Source of the DNA: Solobacterium sp.
GTDB taxonomy: Bacteria; Bacillota_I; Bacilli_A; Erysipelotrichales; Erysipelotrichaceae
DNA: 57,424 nucleotides
Direction of reading: 5' to 3'
Assembly (NCBI GenBank): GCA_017543025.1
Contig: JAFYGX010000039.1
Location: 1 to 57,424, forward strand
Part shown: positions 43,706 to 53,033 of the stretch, piece after piece
How the letters are laid out: each line of letters starts with the position of its first letter
Numbering within the stretch: position 1 is the first letter of the stretch
Program-made: the position numbers and the translations under genes
Notes under the pieces: generated by a model
What the model was told of the DNA's origin: nothing
The model's database searches: none
What the model saw: the letters and a program-made list of their open reading frames with translations, nothing else

Positions 43706-45529
43706 TCAGCGCTTCTTTCCTTTTCTCGGGCCGATCAGGTAACGGAGTTCTGCTCCTCTGGAAATGTTTCCTTCCACTTTCAGCTGGCCGCTGACATACA
43801 GGCGGTCGGCGTCAGCGGTGCCGATGGCCATATTATAGAGATTGTCGATTGTGGTGCTGATCGTTACAAACGCATTGTCATTACTCCATGGTTCCATAAC
43901 CATTCCGTCTTTTGTGAAAGAGACATAGAATGTGCCGGCACCCGGACCTTCAATCCGGATCTGGGCAATATTGATATAATCATCCGGCTGCTTTTTCAGA
44001 TAGAGCTGACGGTCCGCTTCCAGATCTTCATAAACGACTTTCAGCGCATCGTATGCATCCTGGAATGTGACGTTTGGGTCATAACCGCTGCCGCAGATAT
44101 CGGAATACATTTTCATATAAGTGACAGCGGATTTGTTCCAGGAGAAATCCTTCTTCATACACCGGTCACGGAGCTCTTCAAATACTTCGTGTTCCGCAAA
44201 ATAGATCCGCATTGCCTCTTCAATCGCCAGCATCAGATATTTTGCCCGGTATGCCGTAAAGGAGAACCCGTCACCGATTCCGTCAAAATCGGAATAAGGC
44301 CGTACGGTGTCTTTGAGACCGCCGGTCTCATGGACAATCGGAACCGTTCCGTAGCGCATGGCCATCATCTGTGACAGACCGCAGGGTTCAAACGCGGACG
44401 GCATCAGATAGAAGTCGGCACCGGCAAATACCTTTGCGGCCATCTCTTCCGTATACTGATCAGAGAAACCGAACTGCCCGGCATAGCTTGCCCTGCAGTC
44501 ATTGAAGAAGTCAACATACTGCTGGTCGCCCTGGCCGAAGATGATCAGCTGAATGCCTTTTTGCATCAGAACAGGAAGCAGATGGCGGATCAGATCGATT
44601 CCCTTCTGTTCTACCAGCCGTGCAACAACCGCGAACAGCGGCCAGTTTTTCTCGGGTTTCAGACCGAATTCCTTCTGGATATACTCCTTGCATTTTTCCT
44701 TGCCTTTTTTGTTTTTTGCGGTGAAATTAGCGGGAATCCGGGGATCTTTTCCCGGGTCATAATGGGCCGGATCAATCCCGTTAAGAATACCGTACATCTT
44801 GGCTTCCACCAGATCGCACACCCCTTCAAGACCTTTGCCGAACTCCGGTGTATGAAGCTCCCTTGCATAGGTCGGCGATACGGTTGATACCGCATCCGCC
44901 ATTAACATGGCTCCTTTCATCAGGTTGACGTCCGATCTGCCTTCATATTCATAGCCAAGACCGCCCTGGTACCAGCCCGGATCAAGCGCAAATGTTGATG
45001 TGAGTTCACTTGCGCCGAACTGCCCCTGATAAGCGATGTTGTGAATGGTGAAGACGGTCCGGACATTCCGGTAATCTGCCCGGCGTGCCTGATCGTCCTT
45101 CAGATAGATGATGCTGAGGGCGGTTTCCCAGTCATTGCAGTGCAGGATTTCCGGCACGAAGTCCAGCTCATTCAGAAGATGAATGACGGCTTTGGAAAAC
45201 CAGGCAAACCGGAACCGATCGTCATCATATCCATAGAGCCGGTCACGGTTGAACAGATCTTCATTATCAACGAACCAGACCGGTACGCCATTCAGTTCTC
45301 CTTTCAGCAGTCCGCAGTACAGATGCGCCTGTCCAAGGGATACAATTGTGGATTTCACAAACCGGATTTCATCCTGAAACCGCTGTTTCACACATTTGTA
45401 ATACGGTGTGATGATCGCTGTTCTGTTGCGGAGTTTTTTCAGCGCCGGAGGCAGAGAAAAAGCGACATCCGCAAGTCCGCCCGATTTTGAAAACGGAGCG
45501 CATTCACTGGTGACAAACAGAATTTTCAT
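43706..45529 (-). CDS. glgA: Glycogen synthase (GT5) with SCP2-like C-terminal domain
   Basis: 607 aa from the ATG at 45529; typical GlgA is about 480 aa. The GT5 part is complete, with the N-terminal FSKSGGLADV containing Lys15 and the C-terminal EPCGLSQMMAMRYGT and ETGGL. It uses ADP-glucose to extend alpha-1,4-glucan. The extra 100 residues (about 505-607: VSFTKDGMVMEPWS, TISTTIDNLYNMAIG, LYVSGQLKVEGN) look like an SCP2 sterol-carrier-like domain, which is unusual on a glycosyltransferase. No other glg gene is adjacent. Confidence 0.9.
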   Translation of the reverse strand: MKILFVTSECAPFSKSGGLADVAFSLPPALKKLRNRTAIITPYYKCVKQRFQDEIRFVKSTIVSLGQAHLYCGLLKGELNGVPVWFVDNEDLFNRDRLYGYDDDRFRFAWFSKAVIHLLNELDFVPEILHCNDWETALSIIYLKDDQARRADYRNVRTVFTIHNIAYQGQFGASELTSTFALDPGWYQGGLGYEYEGRSDVNLMKGAMLMADAVSTVSPTYARELHTPEFGKGLEGVCDLVEAKMYGILNGIDPAHYDPGKDPRIPANFTAKNKKGKEKCKEYIQKEFGLKPEKNWPLFAVVARLVEQKGIDLIRHLLPVLMQKGIQLIIFGQGDQQYVDFFNDCRASYAGQFGFSDQYTEEMAAKVFAGADFYLMPSAFEPCGLSQMMAMRYGTVPIVHETGGLKDTVRPYSDFDGIGDGFSFTAYRAKYLMLAIEEAMRIYFAEHEVFEELRDRCMKKDFSWNKSAVTYMKMYSDICGSGYDPNVTFQDAYDALKVVYEDLEADRQLYLKKQPDDYINIAQIRIEGPGAGTFYVSFTKDGMVMEPWSNDNAFVTISTTIDNLYNMAIGTADADRLYVSGQLKVEGNISRGAELRYLIGPRKGKKR

Positions 45530-45659
45530 ATGACATTCTCCACTGTCCCGCATCCGCGGGTACCCGAAATGATCGTTCTGATTTCATTATATTCATGAAA
45601 CACAGGAATGTGCGGCCTCTTTTAGGCGAAGAACAGATGCAGACAGGCCATGGCCTTCA

Positions 45660-47105
45660 TTATGGCTCTCTGCGGAAGGCGGAACGGAACCATCTGCCTG
45701 TTTCGCTGAGATCACGGACCTTCCAGTTTCCGGTGCTGTAACAGCTGCTTTGGATCAATGCGCTGGTTTCGTTTTTACTGCACAGAGACCAGGCAATCCA
45801 GCTAAGCTGATTGTCCTGGATCAATGACTTCCACTGTTCTGCTTCCGCGAGGTTCACCGGTCCGGTTCCGGAAGCGTCACAGATACTGCATTCGCTGATG
45901 AAAACCGGCACTCCTGCGTTCAATGCGGTGCGCAGGCTGTTCCGCAGCGCTTCCTGATGCGAAGCGGCATAAAAGTGGAGTGTATACATGACATTCGGGT
46001 CATCGATCTCATTGCCGATCACTTCCGTAATGTCCTGACACCAGGTATTGGTGCCGACAAGTATCAGTGCATCGGAGTCGAAGGTGCGGATCGCCTGGAT
46101 CACATTCTCTGCATAAGGGCGGATGACAGACACAAACGGCGAATCCTGCGGTTCATTGCAGATTTCATAAATGACATGATCGCAGTCGGAATAGCGCTGT
46201 GCGGTTTCAGAGAAGAAGGCAATCGCTTCCGCTTCGTGCTCATCCGGATGCCGGTCGCTCAGAATATGCCAGTCGATTATGATATAGAGCCCGAGTTCTT
46301 CACCCAGCCATACTGCATGATCGATCACTTCCTTCAGCTTTGCCTGATTTCCGTTTGTGCAGTAACCGCCGTCTTCTGCGGTATACATCGCAAGGCGGAC
46401 CGTATTGACATTCCAGTCATCACGCAGCGTAAGAAATGCATCCCGGTTTACATACTGCGGAAACCACGCAAGGCCATGTGTGCTGACGCCCTGCAGCTGA
46501 ACCGTGGTTCCATCGGAATCACAAAGCCGGCCGTTTCGGACCTGAAGCGGTTTCAGGGACCTCTTTTCCGCTGAAGCCGGAGGGGAAGGAAGCACAGAAG
46601 GAGATGCGTCCCGGTTCAGCAGACGGATCGGTTCATTCGACGGGCACGAAGCGATCCAGCCGATGCCGCTCAGTGAACTGCCGGAGGAAATATTCCGGTT
46701 ATAATCGTTCGGAAGAAGCAGCCATTCTGTCTCCTTCTGTACCTGTATCTGAGTGTTCCAGCAGTCGCACAGAACGGTACCTTTCGGTACAGACAGAAGT
46801 ACAGACCAATCTGAAACAGTTTCTTCGGCATGCAGCGTCAGGATGTACTGTGAAACAAACTGACCGTTTTCCTGCCAGGAATTCGTAATCTCCAGATCTT
46901 TGGAGAATGGGGATTCCGTCCTGACGGATCCGGGTACCTCCGCTGCAGGTTCAGCGGACGGAGTAAAGGAAGATGCAGGTGTGCCCGATGAAGCAGGAAT
47001 TTCTGCTGAACATCCGGTATGACAGAGACACAGGACAGACAGAAGAATTCCGAACCAGATAGTTCTAAGCGTGTGAAGTCTCCGGAAAGAAGAAACAACG
47101 GGCAT
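45660..47105 (-). CDS. Secreted GH5 endoglucanase with CBM2-like domain
   Basis: 481 aa. A hydrophobic N-terminus ends in CHTGC, a non-canonical lipobox. Residues 70-153 resemble a CBM2 cellulose-binding module (LEITNSWQENGQFVSQYILT, WSVLLSVPKGT, YNRNIS). A Ser/Pro linker follows, then a GH5 barrel with acid/base Glu318 in YEICNEPQ and nucleophile Glu405 in VFISECS. It likely acts on beta-1,4-glucans outside the cell. No good ribosome binding site precedes the ATG at 47105; a CCGGAG inside the frame suggests the true start may be slightly downstream. Confidence 0.88.
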   Translation of the reverse strand: MPVVSSFRRLHTLRTIWFGILLSVLCLCHTGCSAEIPASSGTPASSFTPSAEPAAEVPGSVRTESPFSKDLEITNSWQENGQFVSQYILTLHAEETVSDWSVLLSVPKGTVLCDCWNTQIQVQKETEWLLLPNDYNRNISSGSSLSGIGWIASCPSNEPIRLLNRDASPSVLPSPPASAEKRSLKPLQVRNGRLCDSDGTTVQLQGVSTHGLAWFPQYVNRDAFLTLRDDWNVNTVRLAMYTAEDGGYCTNGNQAKLKEVIDHAVWLGEELGLYIIIDWHILSDRHPDEHEAEAIAFFSETAQRYSDCDHVIYEICNEPQDSPFVSVIRPYAENVIQAIRTFDSDALILVGTNTWCQDITEVIGNEIDDPNVMYTLHFYAASHQEALRNSLRTALNAGVPVFISECSICDASGTGPVNLAEAEQWKSLIQDNQLSWIAWSLCSKNETSALIQSSCYSTGNWKVRDLSETGRWFRSAFRREP

Positions 47106-47144
47106 GAGCCAGTTGTTTCGATTAAGGATGAAGAATGATCAGAA

Positions 47145-48470
47145 TCAGAAATGATAGACACGGATACGGATATCCGGGGTGAACCATTCGCCTTTTTCAA
47201 ACTGATCGCGGTCTCCGACCGTGATCCGGCAGACGCCGTCATCACGGAAGAAGAACGGACGGGATTCTTTGGAGCTGATCGTGAAGATGTTTTTGAATCC
47301 GGCAGCGAGAAGTTCACGGCAGACCTCGGTATAGCCGCGGCCATAATAACCAAGGGAAGAATCGGGCATCCGGACTTCCCCCGGATGCAGCTTCGCTTCT
47401 TCTTCCGGGGTGAGCGGTTCATAGCAGGTCAGAACAATCGGATCATCCGGTTTGCACCAGGTGCCGTCCGCAGGGGCGGGCTGGCCGCAGACGCTGACGC
47501 TGATCACACTGCCGGGCATTACGGAAGGTTCAACGGTGATTTCCCGTTCGGTGCGCAGATTCGTGAAGCCGTCTCTGCCAAGCAGTGCAATCGCATCTTC
47601 CGCATTCATTCCGGTCAGGTCATTCGCATGGGTAAACGGTACTTCGGTATGAGCAGCCCCTTGTTCTTCCTCTTTGAGATAGTTCAGAAGATGCTGAACA
47701 TAGTCGCTGGTACCCCACTGCTGTGCTTCGTATGCACGGATCGCGATCAGCGGATGGCTCTGGCCGGCAAGCATCAGAAATTCCATTGTCTGGCTGAGCG
47801 TATCATCCTTGATGAGGTCTTTGTATTCCAGCGCCTGTTTCAGAAAGTGCTCTTTCTGTGCCGGTTCTGTAATATGCCGGGTATAACCTGCAAACCGCAT
47901 GCACAGCTCGACGACCGGATCAGCGCTTCCTTCGATCAGTACGGCAGCCCGATCGGCAGACAGTTCGCTTTGCCGCATCCAGCCGGCAAAGGCGATTTTC
48001 AGCGGCAGGGAGACCAGTGCACCAACACCCGGGAGAAGAGCGGTTCCGCTCAGAATCATCTGTCCCATAGTCCGGTAAAGGGTATGATGACAGGCGATAT
48101 GTCCGCACTCATGCGCAAGCACGGTACGGATCAGCGGTTCGGGCATTGTGTCGATCAGACCGGAAGTAATGACGATGAACGGATCGTTGTCGCCATAGGT
48201 ATAAGCGTTGGGAACGACATTCAGCTCAAGATAGAGCTCAGGCACTTTGATGCAGAGTTTTTCCGCGACTTCCGTAAGCATCCGGTGATAAGCAGGAAGC
48301 TGTTCTTCATCGATCCGAATCCGGGAAGACATGTTGAGAATACGGAACTGCTTTTCGTTCCATCCTTTCATAAAGGCACGGGCAAACGGAGTGAAGCCGG
48401 GAATCGCTTCCAGCGCATCCAGTGCAGCTTTATCGGATTCATGAATATAATATTTAGGATCAATTGCCAT
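47145..48470 (-). CDS. M48-family zinc metalloprotease
   Basis: 441 aa. The zinc motif is HECGH (His120, Glu121, His124), with the third ligand Glu169 in SELSADRAA. Hydrophobic stretches surround it, as in the membrane-associated HtpX/YcaL group. The C-terminal 160 residues hold two PASTA-like segments (NAEDAIALLGRDGFTN, CRELLAAGFKNIF). An AGGAGG site precedes the ATG. It is divergent from the SRAP gene; a possible promoter lies at 48490-48519. It is likely a quality-control or housekeeping protease. Confidence 0.88.
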   Translation of the reverse strand: MAIDPKYYIHESDKAALDALEAIPGFTPFARAFMKGWNEKQFRILNMSSRIRIDEEQLPAYHRMLTEVAEKLCIKVPELYLELNVVPNAYTYGDNDPFIVITSGLIDTMPEPLIRTVLAHECGHIACHHTLYRTMGQMILSGTALLPGVGALVSLPLKIAFAGWMRQSELSADRAAVLIEGSADPVVELCMRFAGYTRHITEPAQKEHFLKQALEYKDLIKDDTLSQTMEFLMLAGQSHPLIAIRAYEAQQWGTSDYVQHLLNYLKEEEQGAAHTEVPFTHANDLTGMNAEDAIALLGRDGFTNLRTEREITVEPSVMPGSVISVSVCGQPAPADGTWCKPDDPIVLTCYEPLTPEEEAKLHPGEVRMPDSSLGYYGRGYTEVCRELLAAGFKNIFTISSKESRPFFFRDDGVCRITVGDRDQFEKGEWFTPDIRIRVYHF

Positions 48471-48489
48471 AATAGTTCCTCCTGATAAA

Positions 48490-48519
48490 AGTATAACGTT
48501 TCCTTTGCCGAACCAACAA
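48490..48519 (-). promoter_or_regulatory. Possible promoter of the M48 gene
   Basis: On the minus strand TTGTTG (48514-48519), 18 bp, TATACT (48490-48495). The -10 is good and the -35 moderate. Confidence 0.5.
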
Positions 48520-48589
48520 TTACCGTAAAAGAGAACCGTTCGAGTTTATCATAAACAGGAAGGAAGCAGGTTTGCGGAAAGGGGCAGCG

Positions 48590-49201
48590 ATGTGTGTCAG
48601 CTATGTTGTCTATGACGGTATCTTTGATGCCGGAGATTTTGGGATTTCAGAAGTCTATGAAGCATATTTTGAACGTACGGTTCATCCGAAAAGAGATGAT
48701 ATGCAGGTATATCCGGGACATGCGGCACCGGTAATCGCCCGCAGCCGGGGCGGAAAACCGTATGTGTATTCCATGAAATTCGGGTTTGGAGGTAAAAAAG
48801 GGAGCAGGGACAGCCTGAACGCAAGGGTTGAAACTGCAGCTGTGAAACCGACGTTTGCCGAATCATGGAATACCCGCCGCTGCATTGTGCCGGCAAGTTC
48901 TTACACGGAGTGGGAGACATTGACCGATGAGGAAACCGGAAAGCCGCAGAAACAGAAGTGGGCGATCTTTCACAGCCGCGAAGAAGCACTCTGGATGTGC
49001 GGGCTTTACTGCATCCGTGACGGAATCGGGAGATTTGTCATCCTGACGCAGGATGCGGCAGAAGAACTGTCGTTTATTCACGATCGGATGCCGGTGATTC
49101 TTCCGCATCAGGAGATCCTGAACTGGATTGACCCTGCGGCTGACCCGGAAGAGACGCTGAAATATCGCCTTATGGATCACTTCTGCTGTGAGCCTGACTG
49201 A
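48590..49201 (+). CDS. SOS response-associated peptidase (SRAP, YedK/HMCES family)
   Basis: 203 aa from the ATG at 48590, which places the catalytic Cys as residue 2 (MCVSY) after Met removal, as the family requires; the frame extends six codons upstream. LNARVET, the glutamate in YTEWE and HDRMPVIL with the active-site histidine are all present. The protein forms a thiazolidine crosslink with abasic sites in single-stranded DNA to protect them. The first 25 residues are somewhat unusual (YDGIFDAGDFGISEVYEAYF). Single gene, convergent with the next. Confidence 0.9.
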   Translation: MCVSYVVYDGIFDAGDFGISEVYEAYFERTVHPKRDDMQVYPGHAAPVIARSRGGKPYVYSMKFGFGGKKGSRDSLNARVETAAVKPTFAESWNTRRCIVPASSYTEWETLTDEETGKPQKQKWAIFHSREEALWMCGLYCIRDGIGRFVILTQDAAEELSFIHDRMPVILPHQEILNWIDPAADPEETLKYRLMDHFCCEPD

Positions 49202-49230
49202 TTCTGAAGAGATATCCGATACGCATCGGA

Positions 49231-50145
49231 TCACGGTTCGATCGGGGTGAAACAGTTATCTTCAAGCAGGTTCACTGCCTCAAACGGCGTGATGCCGGGG
49301 TGGGTGCGGAACAGATCCTGAAAATGCAGAAGAACCGGGTGAATCTTTCCTGCAAGGGAGTCAAGCTTCACCTGTTTTTCTGCAGGATGCGGTTCATTTA
49401 CATAGTTTTCCAGCCTTCCCTTGCGGTAGACTCCATTCCGGATACCCAGAAAGATCCCGGCAAGATTTACGTCATAACTGCCGTATGCGGCATAAATGCC
49501 AATGGCATCCGCAGCCAGTTCATCCCAGATGGGGCTGATCCGTTCAGGATACAGACGGCGGCAGATGAAATGATTCAGCTCATGATATTTTCTGATCACA
49601 GCAGATTCCCGGAGCCAGTCGGTTTCATTTTTGCCGAGGCACTCAGCCGCAACCGCACTGTACGGACCGGCGGAACAGAGAATCAGCGCATCGGTAATGT
49701 TCCGCTTATCAGAAGTGAACCGCCGGAATTCTTCATCCCAGTCCGCTTCTGTGTGAGAAGGATCACTGCGGTATTCCGCTTCATGTGCACGGATCTTTTT
49801 CCAGCTGATCAGACCGTCCAGCATAGACGCTCCCTGGGTGGCGGGAATCGGTATCGGCTGGCATTTTTCCGCAAGAATCTGCAGGGCACACTCAAAATCA
49901 CTGCGCTCCTGCAATGTGACCGTCAATACACATCCTGCCGGGGTCTGTACGAAAACCGCAGAATCGTCAGAAGAACCGCAGAAATGCGTAAGGGAATGCG
50001 AGGATGGGTCCACGCCGGCAAGTACGACATCACGGTATTCCGCCGCCGATGGCTCACCCGGCTTCAGATACAGCTGAGGATACAGATCCGCAAGAAACGG
50101 AAGAACATCCGCTCCGGCTGCGGCAGTCGTTTCAGATACATTCAT
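49231..50145 (-). CDS. Hypothetical protein with HELNH zincin-like motif
   Basis: 304 aa, family not recognised. KYHELNH places a HEXXH-type triad at His188, Glu189 and His192, and WDELAADAIGIYAAYG supplies Glu209 sixteen residues later, as a third ligand would in a gluzincin-like site. There is no signal peptide or membrane segment. The N-terminal half (about 30-110) looks like a separate domain with FCGSSDDSAVFVQTPAGC. It may be a cytoplasmic metallopeptidase or a metal-binding protein of another kind. It is a single gene between convergent and divergent neighbours. Confidence 0.7.
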   Translation of the reverse strand: MNVSETTAAAGADVLPFLADLYPQLYLKPGEPSAAEYRDVVLAGVDPSSHSLTHFCGSSDDSAVFVQTPAGCVLTVTLQERSDFECALQILAEKCQPIPIPATQGASMLDGLISWKKIRAHEAEYRSDPSHTEADWDEEFRRFTSDKRNITDALILCSAGPYSAVAAECLGKNETDWLRESAVIRKYHELNHFICRRLYPERISPIWDELAADAIGIYAAYGSYDVNLAGIFLGIRNGVYRKGRLENYVNEPHPAEKQVKLDSLAGKIHPVLLHFQDLFRTHPGITPFEAVNLLEDNCFTPIEP

Positions 50146-50213
50146 AATTCGTACGCCTCCTGATTCCTATTGTATCGGCTGAAGGTACAAACAGCTGAAC
50201 GGATCATACAATA

Positions 50214-50240
50214 TAACAAAAACGGGATCATGGATCCCGC
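50214..50240 (-). terminator. Terminator of the CPBP/dehydrogenase operon
   Basis: CGGGATC (50223-50229)/GATCCCG (50233-50239) with a 3-nt loop, followed on the minus strand by TTTTTGTT. Confidence 0.82.
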
Positions 50241-50261
50241 TGAAGATTGTCTGTGTACGGT

Positions 50262-51230
50262 TCAGTAGCCCCGCCTGCGGTCGACGACATGGTGCAGAGG
50301 CTGTCCCGTACAGTAACGCTCAAGATTATCTGTAAAGATGCCGGTCACGAGTTCCACTGTCTGCGGAAGTGACATATCTCCGGCAATATGCGGCGTAAGC
50401 AGCGCATTGGGACAGTCATAGAGCGGACTGTCAGCCGGAAGCGGTTCCGTTTCGAATACATCCAGCGCCGCATACAGACGGCCGGACCGGACTTCTTCTG
50501 CCAGAGCGGCTTCATCGACGCAGCTTCCCCGCCCGACGTTGACAAGCAATGCACGATCCGTCAGCAGCGCAAGCTGGTCTTTACGGATCAGATGGGCTGT
50601 TTCATCTGTGCCGGGGAGCGCAAGAATCAGAATATCCGTTTCCTTCAGTACTTCGTCCAGATGGCTGATGGGCCACGCATGATCGAAGAGCTGCTGCGGA
50701 TTACGGCCGGTGTGGTTGATGCCGTCAATGCGCGTGGGCTGAAACGCACGGAGCGTCCGGGCAGCGGTACATCCGATATCACCGGTTCCGGCAATTGTGA
50801 TTCTGCTTCCGCAGATCGAGCGGAGCGGCAGATTGCGGATCCACTGGCGTTTCGCTGTAACAGCCGCATATTCTTTCTGACGCCGCAGAACTTCCAGAAT
50901 GACCATGACAATATGTTCGCTGATCGTAATGCCATAGGCACCGGAGCAGTTTGTGAGAATCACATCCTCGTTCGGAAAAACGCCTTCTCTGCAGAAGCGG
51001 TCCGCACCGGCAGAAGGCGTGCAGTACCACTTCAGCTTCGGGGCAAGCCGGGCCAGATCCGGCGCAAAGGCAAACAGGATCTCCGCATCTGATACATGCA
51101 GGGCTGCCTCTTCTTCCAGGTCGTAGAACTCGCACTGAATGCCATGGCGCGCAGCTGTTTCCGCAATGCGCTGCCGCTGCAGGGCGGTCAGTTCAGGGAT
51201 GGCAGCGATCAGTTTCCGTGTGGAATTCAT
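50262..51230 (-). CDS. D-isomer-specific 2-hydroxyacid dehydrogenase
   Basis: 322 aa, Rossmann-type NAD(P)-dependent. The dinucleotide fingerprint is GTGDIGCTAA (about 147-156). The active-site set is Arg in NVGRGS, Glu in DVFETEPLP and His in TPHIAGDM. It reduces a 2-oxoacid to a D-hydroxyacid, or the reverse; the substrate is not clear. The start overlaps the CPBP gene stop by 4 bp (ATGA), so the two are co-translated. Confidence 0.92.
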   Translation of the reverse strand: MNSTRKLIAAIPELTALQRQRIAETAARHGIQCEFYDLEEEAALHVSDAEILFAFAPDLARLAPKLKWYCTPSAGADRFCREGVFPNEDVILTNCSGAYGITISEHIVMVILEVLRRQKEYAAVTAKRQWIRNLPLRSICGSRITIAGTGDIGCTAARTLRAFQPTRIDGINHTGRNPQQLFDHAWPISHLDEVLKETDILILALPGTDETAHLIRKDQLALLTDRALLVNVGRGSCVDEAALAEEVRSGRLYAALDVFETEPLPADSPLYDCPNALLTPHIAGDMSLPQTVELVTGIFTDNLERYCTGQPLHHVVDRRRGY

Positions 51231-52219
51231 GCGTTTTTTTCAGAAGAAGCGGATTCTGCAGGCGCAGCCGGTGCGGCTGGCTGAGCGACAGAAGCGGATT
51301 CTGCTTCGAGAAGTGCTTCCGTTTCAGCCCATGTATCTACAGCCTGCAGTTTGTTCCGGTAAATGAAGAAGATCAGAATGCAGATGGTGGTGATCAGTAA
51401 GAGTGATGCGCCGGGGCTTCCCTCAATACCGAAGCCCGGATCAAAGAAGAAACCGCTGGAAGCCGCATCCAGTCTGAAGTTGGAATACGGAAGAACAATA
51501 CCGCTGTTCGGAAGACCGAGCAGAATGCTCTGTGTGAAGTTCCATGCGGTATGCACCATCATGGCCCCCCAGAGACTGTCGTAATAGCAGACAAGAATGG
51601 AGCACAGGATACCCATCAGTACAACCTGAATTCCGCCCCAGATGCTGAAGCCGGGATTTGCGACATGCAGAATACCGAACAGCAGAGCGTTGAGTACGAT
51701 GGCAATGATCGGATTGCGGTATCTGCGGCGGAGCTTTTCATACAGATACCAGCGGCAGGCGAGTTCTTCTGCAGCAGATTGGACGAATACCGCAAACAGG
51801 AGCGCAATGAATTTCAGAAGATGAAACGTTTCGAAGTGAAGAGCGATATCTTTGCTCAGCCATGCGAACAGTGCGCAGAGTCCATTCGTACCGAAGCCGA
51901 TCAGTGTTCCGATCAGTATCCAGCGGAGATTGTTGCCGCGTTTGTTGGGCTGCAGCGAGCGGGTCATCGGACGGTTTGCACGAAACAGCAGGGTGAGCAG
52001 AAATGCAATCCAGATACCGCAGAAGTTAAAATACTTCATGAACGTTGTCATGAATGGACTGAGTGTTTCGGAATGCGAGACAGCGACAATCGTAACGGAC
52101 AGGAGCAGCTGGACAACCATACCGATCAGCTGGCCGCACAGAATCAGCACAAATGTAATGAGGTAAGCAATCGGGAAGATGTCGGTGATCTTACCGGTTT
52201 TACGAAGATATTCTTTCAT
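51227..52219 (-). CDS. CPBP-family intramembrane metalloprotease
   Basis: 330 aa, eight or so membrane segments. The family motifs are EELACR (about 171-176, the EExxxR glutamates), the FGILHVANP histidine and HTAWNF. Prokaryotic CPBP/Abi proteins often serve in bacteriocin self-immunity or maturation. It is far (7.6 kb) from the RiPP operon and on the other strand, so a link is only speculative. The ATG has GGAGG about 9 bp upstream. The C-terminal tail is Ala/Pro/Glu-rich. Confidence 0.9.
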   Translation of the reverse strand: MKEYLRKTGKITDIFPIAYLITFVLILCGQLIGMVVQLLLSVTIVAVSHSETLSPFMTTFMKYFNFCGIWIAFLLTLLFRANRPMTRSLQPNKRGNNLRWILIGTLIGFGTNGLCALFAWLSKDIALHFETFHLLKFIALLFAVFVQSAAEELACRWYLYEKLRRRYRNPIIAIVLNALLFGILHVANPGFSIWGGIQVVLMGILCSILVCYYDSLWGAMMVHTAWNFTQSILLGLPNSGIVLPYSNFRLDAASSGFFFDPGFGIEGSPGASLLLITTICILIFFIYRNKLQAVDTWAETEALLEAESASVAQPAAPAAPAESASSEKNA

Positions 52220-52327
52220 ATATATAATCCTCCAGAACGTACTTATTGTAGCGGAAAAGGCACTGTTTGCGAAATGGTTCGACTGGCGGTACGATCAGTT
52301 TCGGAAGAAGAACGGGAGAAACACAGA

Positions 52328-52954
52328 ATGAGTGAACTGGAAAAAATGCATACCGGCGAGCTGTATGATCCGCAGGACCCTGCAATCACGGAACAGCAGA
52401 TCAAAGCGATGGAACTGCTTTACGACTATAACCGCACACGTCCTTCAGAGGGGGAAAAACGACAGGCCATGCTCAGAAAGATGTTTGCGCAGGTCGGAGA
52501 AAACTGCTGGATCGAACCTCCGTTTCATGCAAACTGGGCAGGCCGGTTTGCCCGGCTTGGAAACAATGTATATGCGAATTTCAACCTGACACTGGTGGAT
52601 GATACAGAGATTACGATCGGTGACTGTACGATGATCGGACCGAATGTGACAATCGCAGCCGCAGGTCATCCGCTTGACAGTACGCTGCGCGGGCATGGAC
52701 TGCAATATAATCTGCCGGTCAGAATCGGCGCCAATTGCTGGCTGGGAGCTGGCGTTCTGGTGATGCCTGGCGTAACGATCGGAGATTGTACCGTTGTCGG
52801 GGCCGGCAGTGTGGTGACCCGGGATCTTCCTTCCGGCGTACTTGCCTATGGCAATCCATGCCGGGTGATCCGGCCGATCAGCGAAGAGGACCGGGTGTTC
52901 TATCGAAAAGGGTGCAGGGTGCCGGAAGAACTTCTGAACCGTTACGGTCTCTGA
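52328..52954 (+). CDS. Maltose/galactoside O-acetyltransferase (LbH family)
   Basis: 208 aa from the ATG at 52328 (GGGAG upstream); the reading frame stays open for 259 codons before it but that part is antisense to the CPBP gene. An N-terminal Mac domain (MHTGELYDPQDPAITEQQ) is followed by hexapeptide repeats (VTIGDCTVVGAGSVV). The catalytic histidine is in AAGHPLD. It acetylates sugars with acetyl-CoA in the cytoplasm and is usually a detoxification or recycling enzyme. Confidence 0.93.
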   Translation: MSELEKMHTGELYDPQDPAITEQQIKAMELLYDYNRTRPSEGEKRQAMLRKMFAQVGENCWIEPPFHANWAGRFARLGNNVYANFNLTLVDDTEITIGDCTMIGPNVTIAAAGHPLDSTLRGHGLQYNLPVRIGANCWLGAGVLVMPGVTIGDCTVVGAGSVVTRDLPSGVLAYGNPCRVIRPISEEDRVFYRKGCRVPEELLNRYGL

Positions 52955-53033
52955 CTGCAGATGTCGCCTGACAAGCGACCGGAAACGTCTTTGTTTACGT
53001 AAGAATAGAAAGCGTAAGAAGGAGGAAGTACAT

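Noticed and set aside
47151..48485. Long plus-strand ORF (444 codons) opposite the M48 peptidase
   Set aside because: No ribosome binding site or recognisable domain; it is the antisense shadow of a gene with clear catalytic motifs.
49213..49230. ATCCGAT/ATCGGAT hairpin between two convergent genes
   Set aside because: Plausible shared terminator, but no U-run follows on either strand, so not called.
51227..52219. CPBP protease as part of the RiPP system
   Set aside because: It is 7.6 kb away on the opposite strand and coupled to a dehydrogenase gene; only family-level association with bacteriocin immunity.
51551..52327. 259-codon in-frame N-terminal extension of the acetyltransferase
   Set aside because: It lies antisense to the CPBP gene and the known family starts at the ATG at 52328, which has its own ribosome site.
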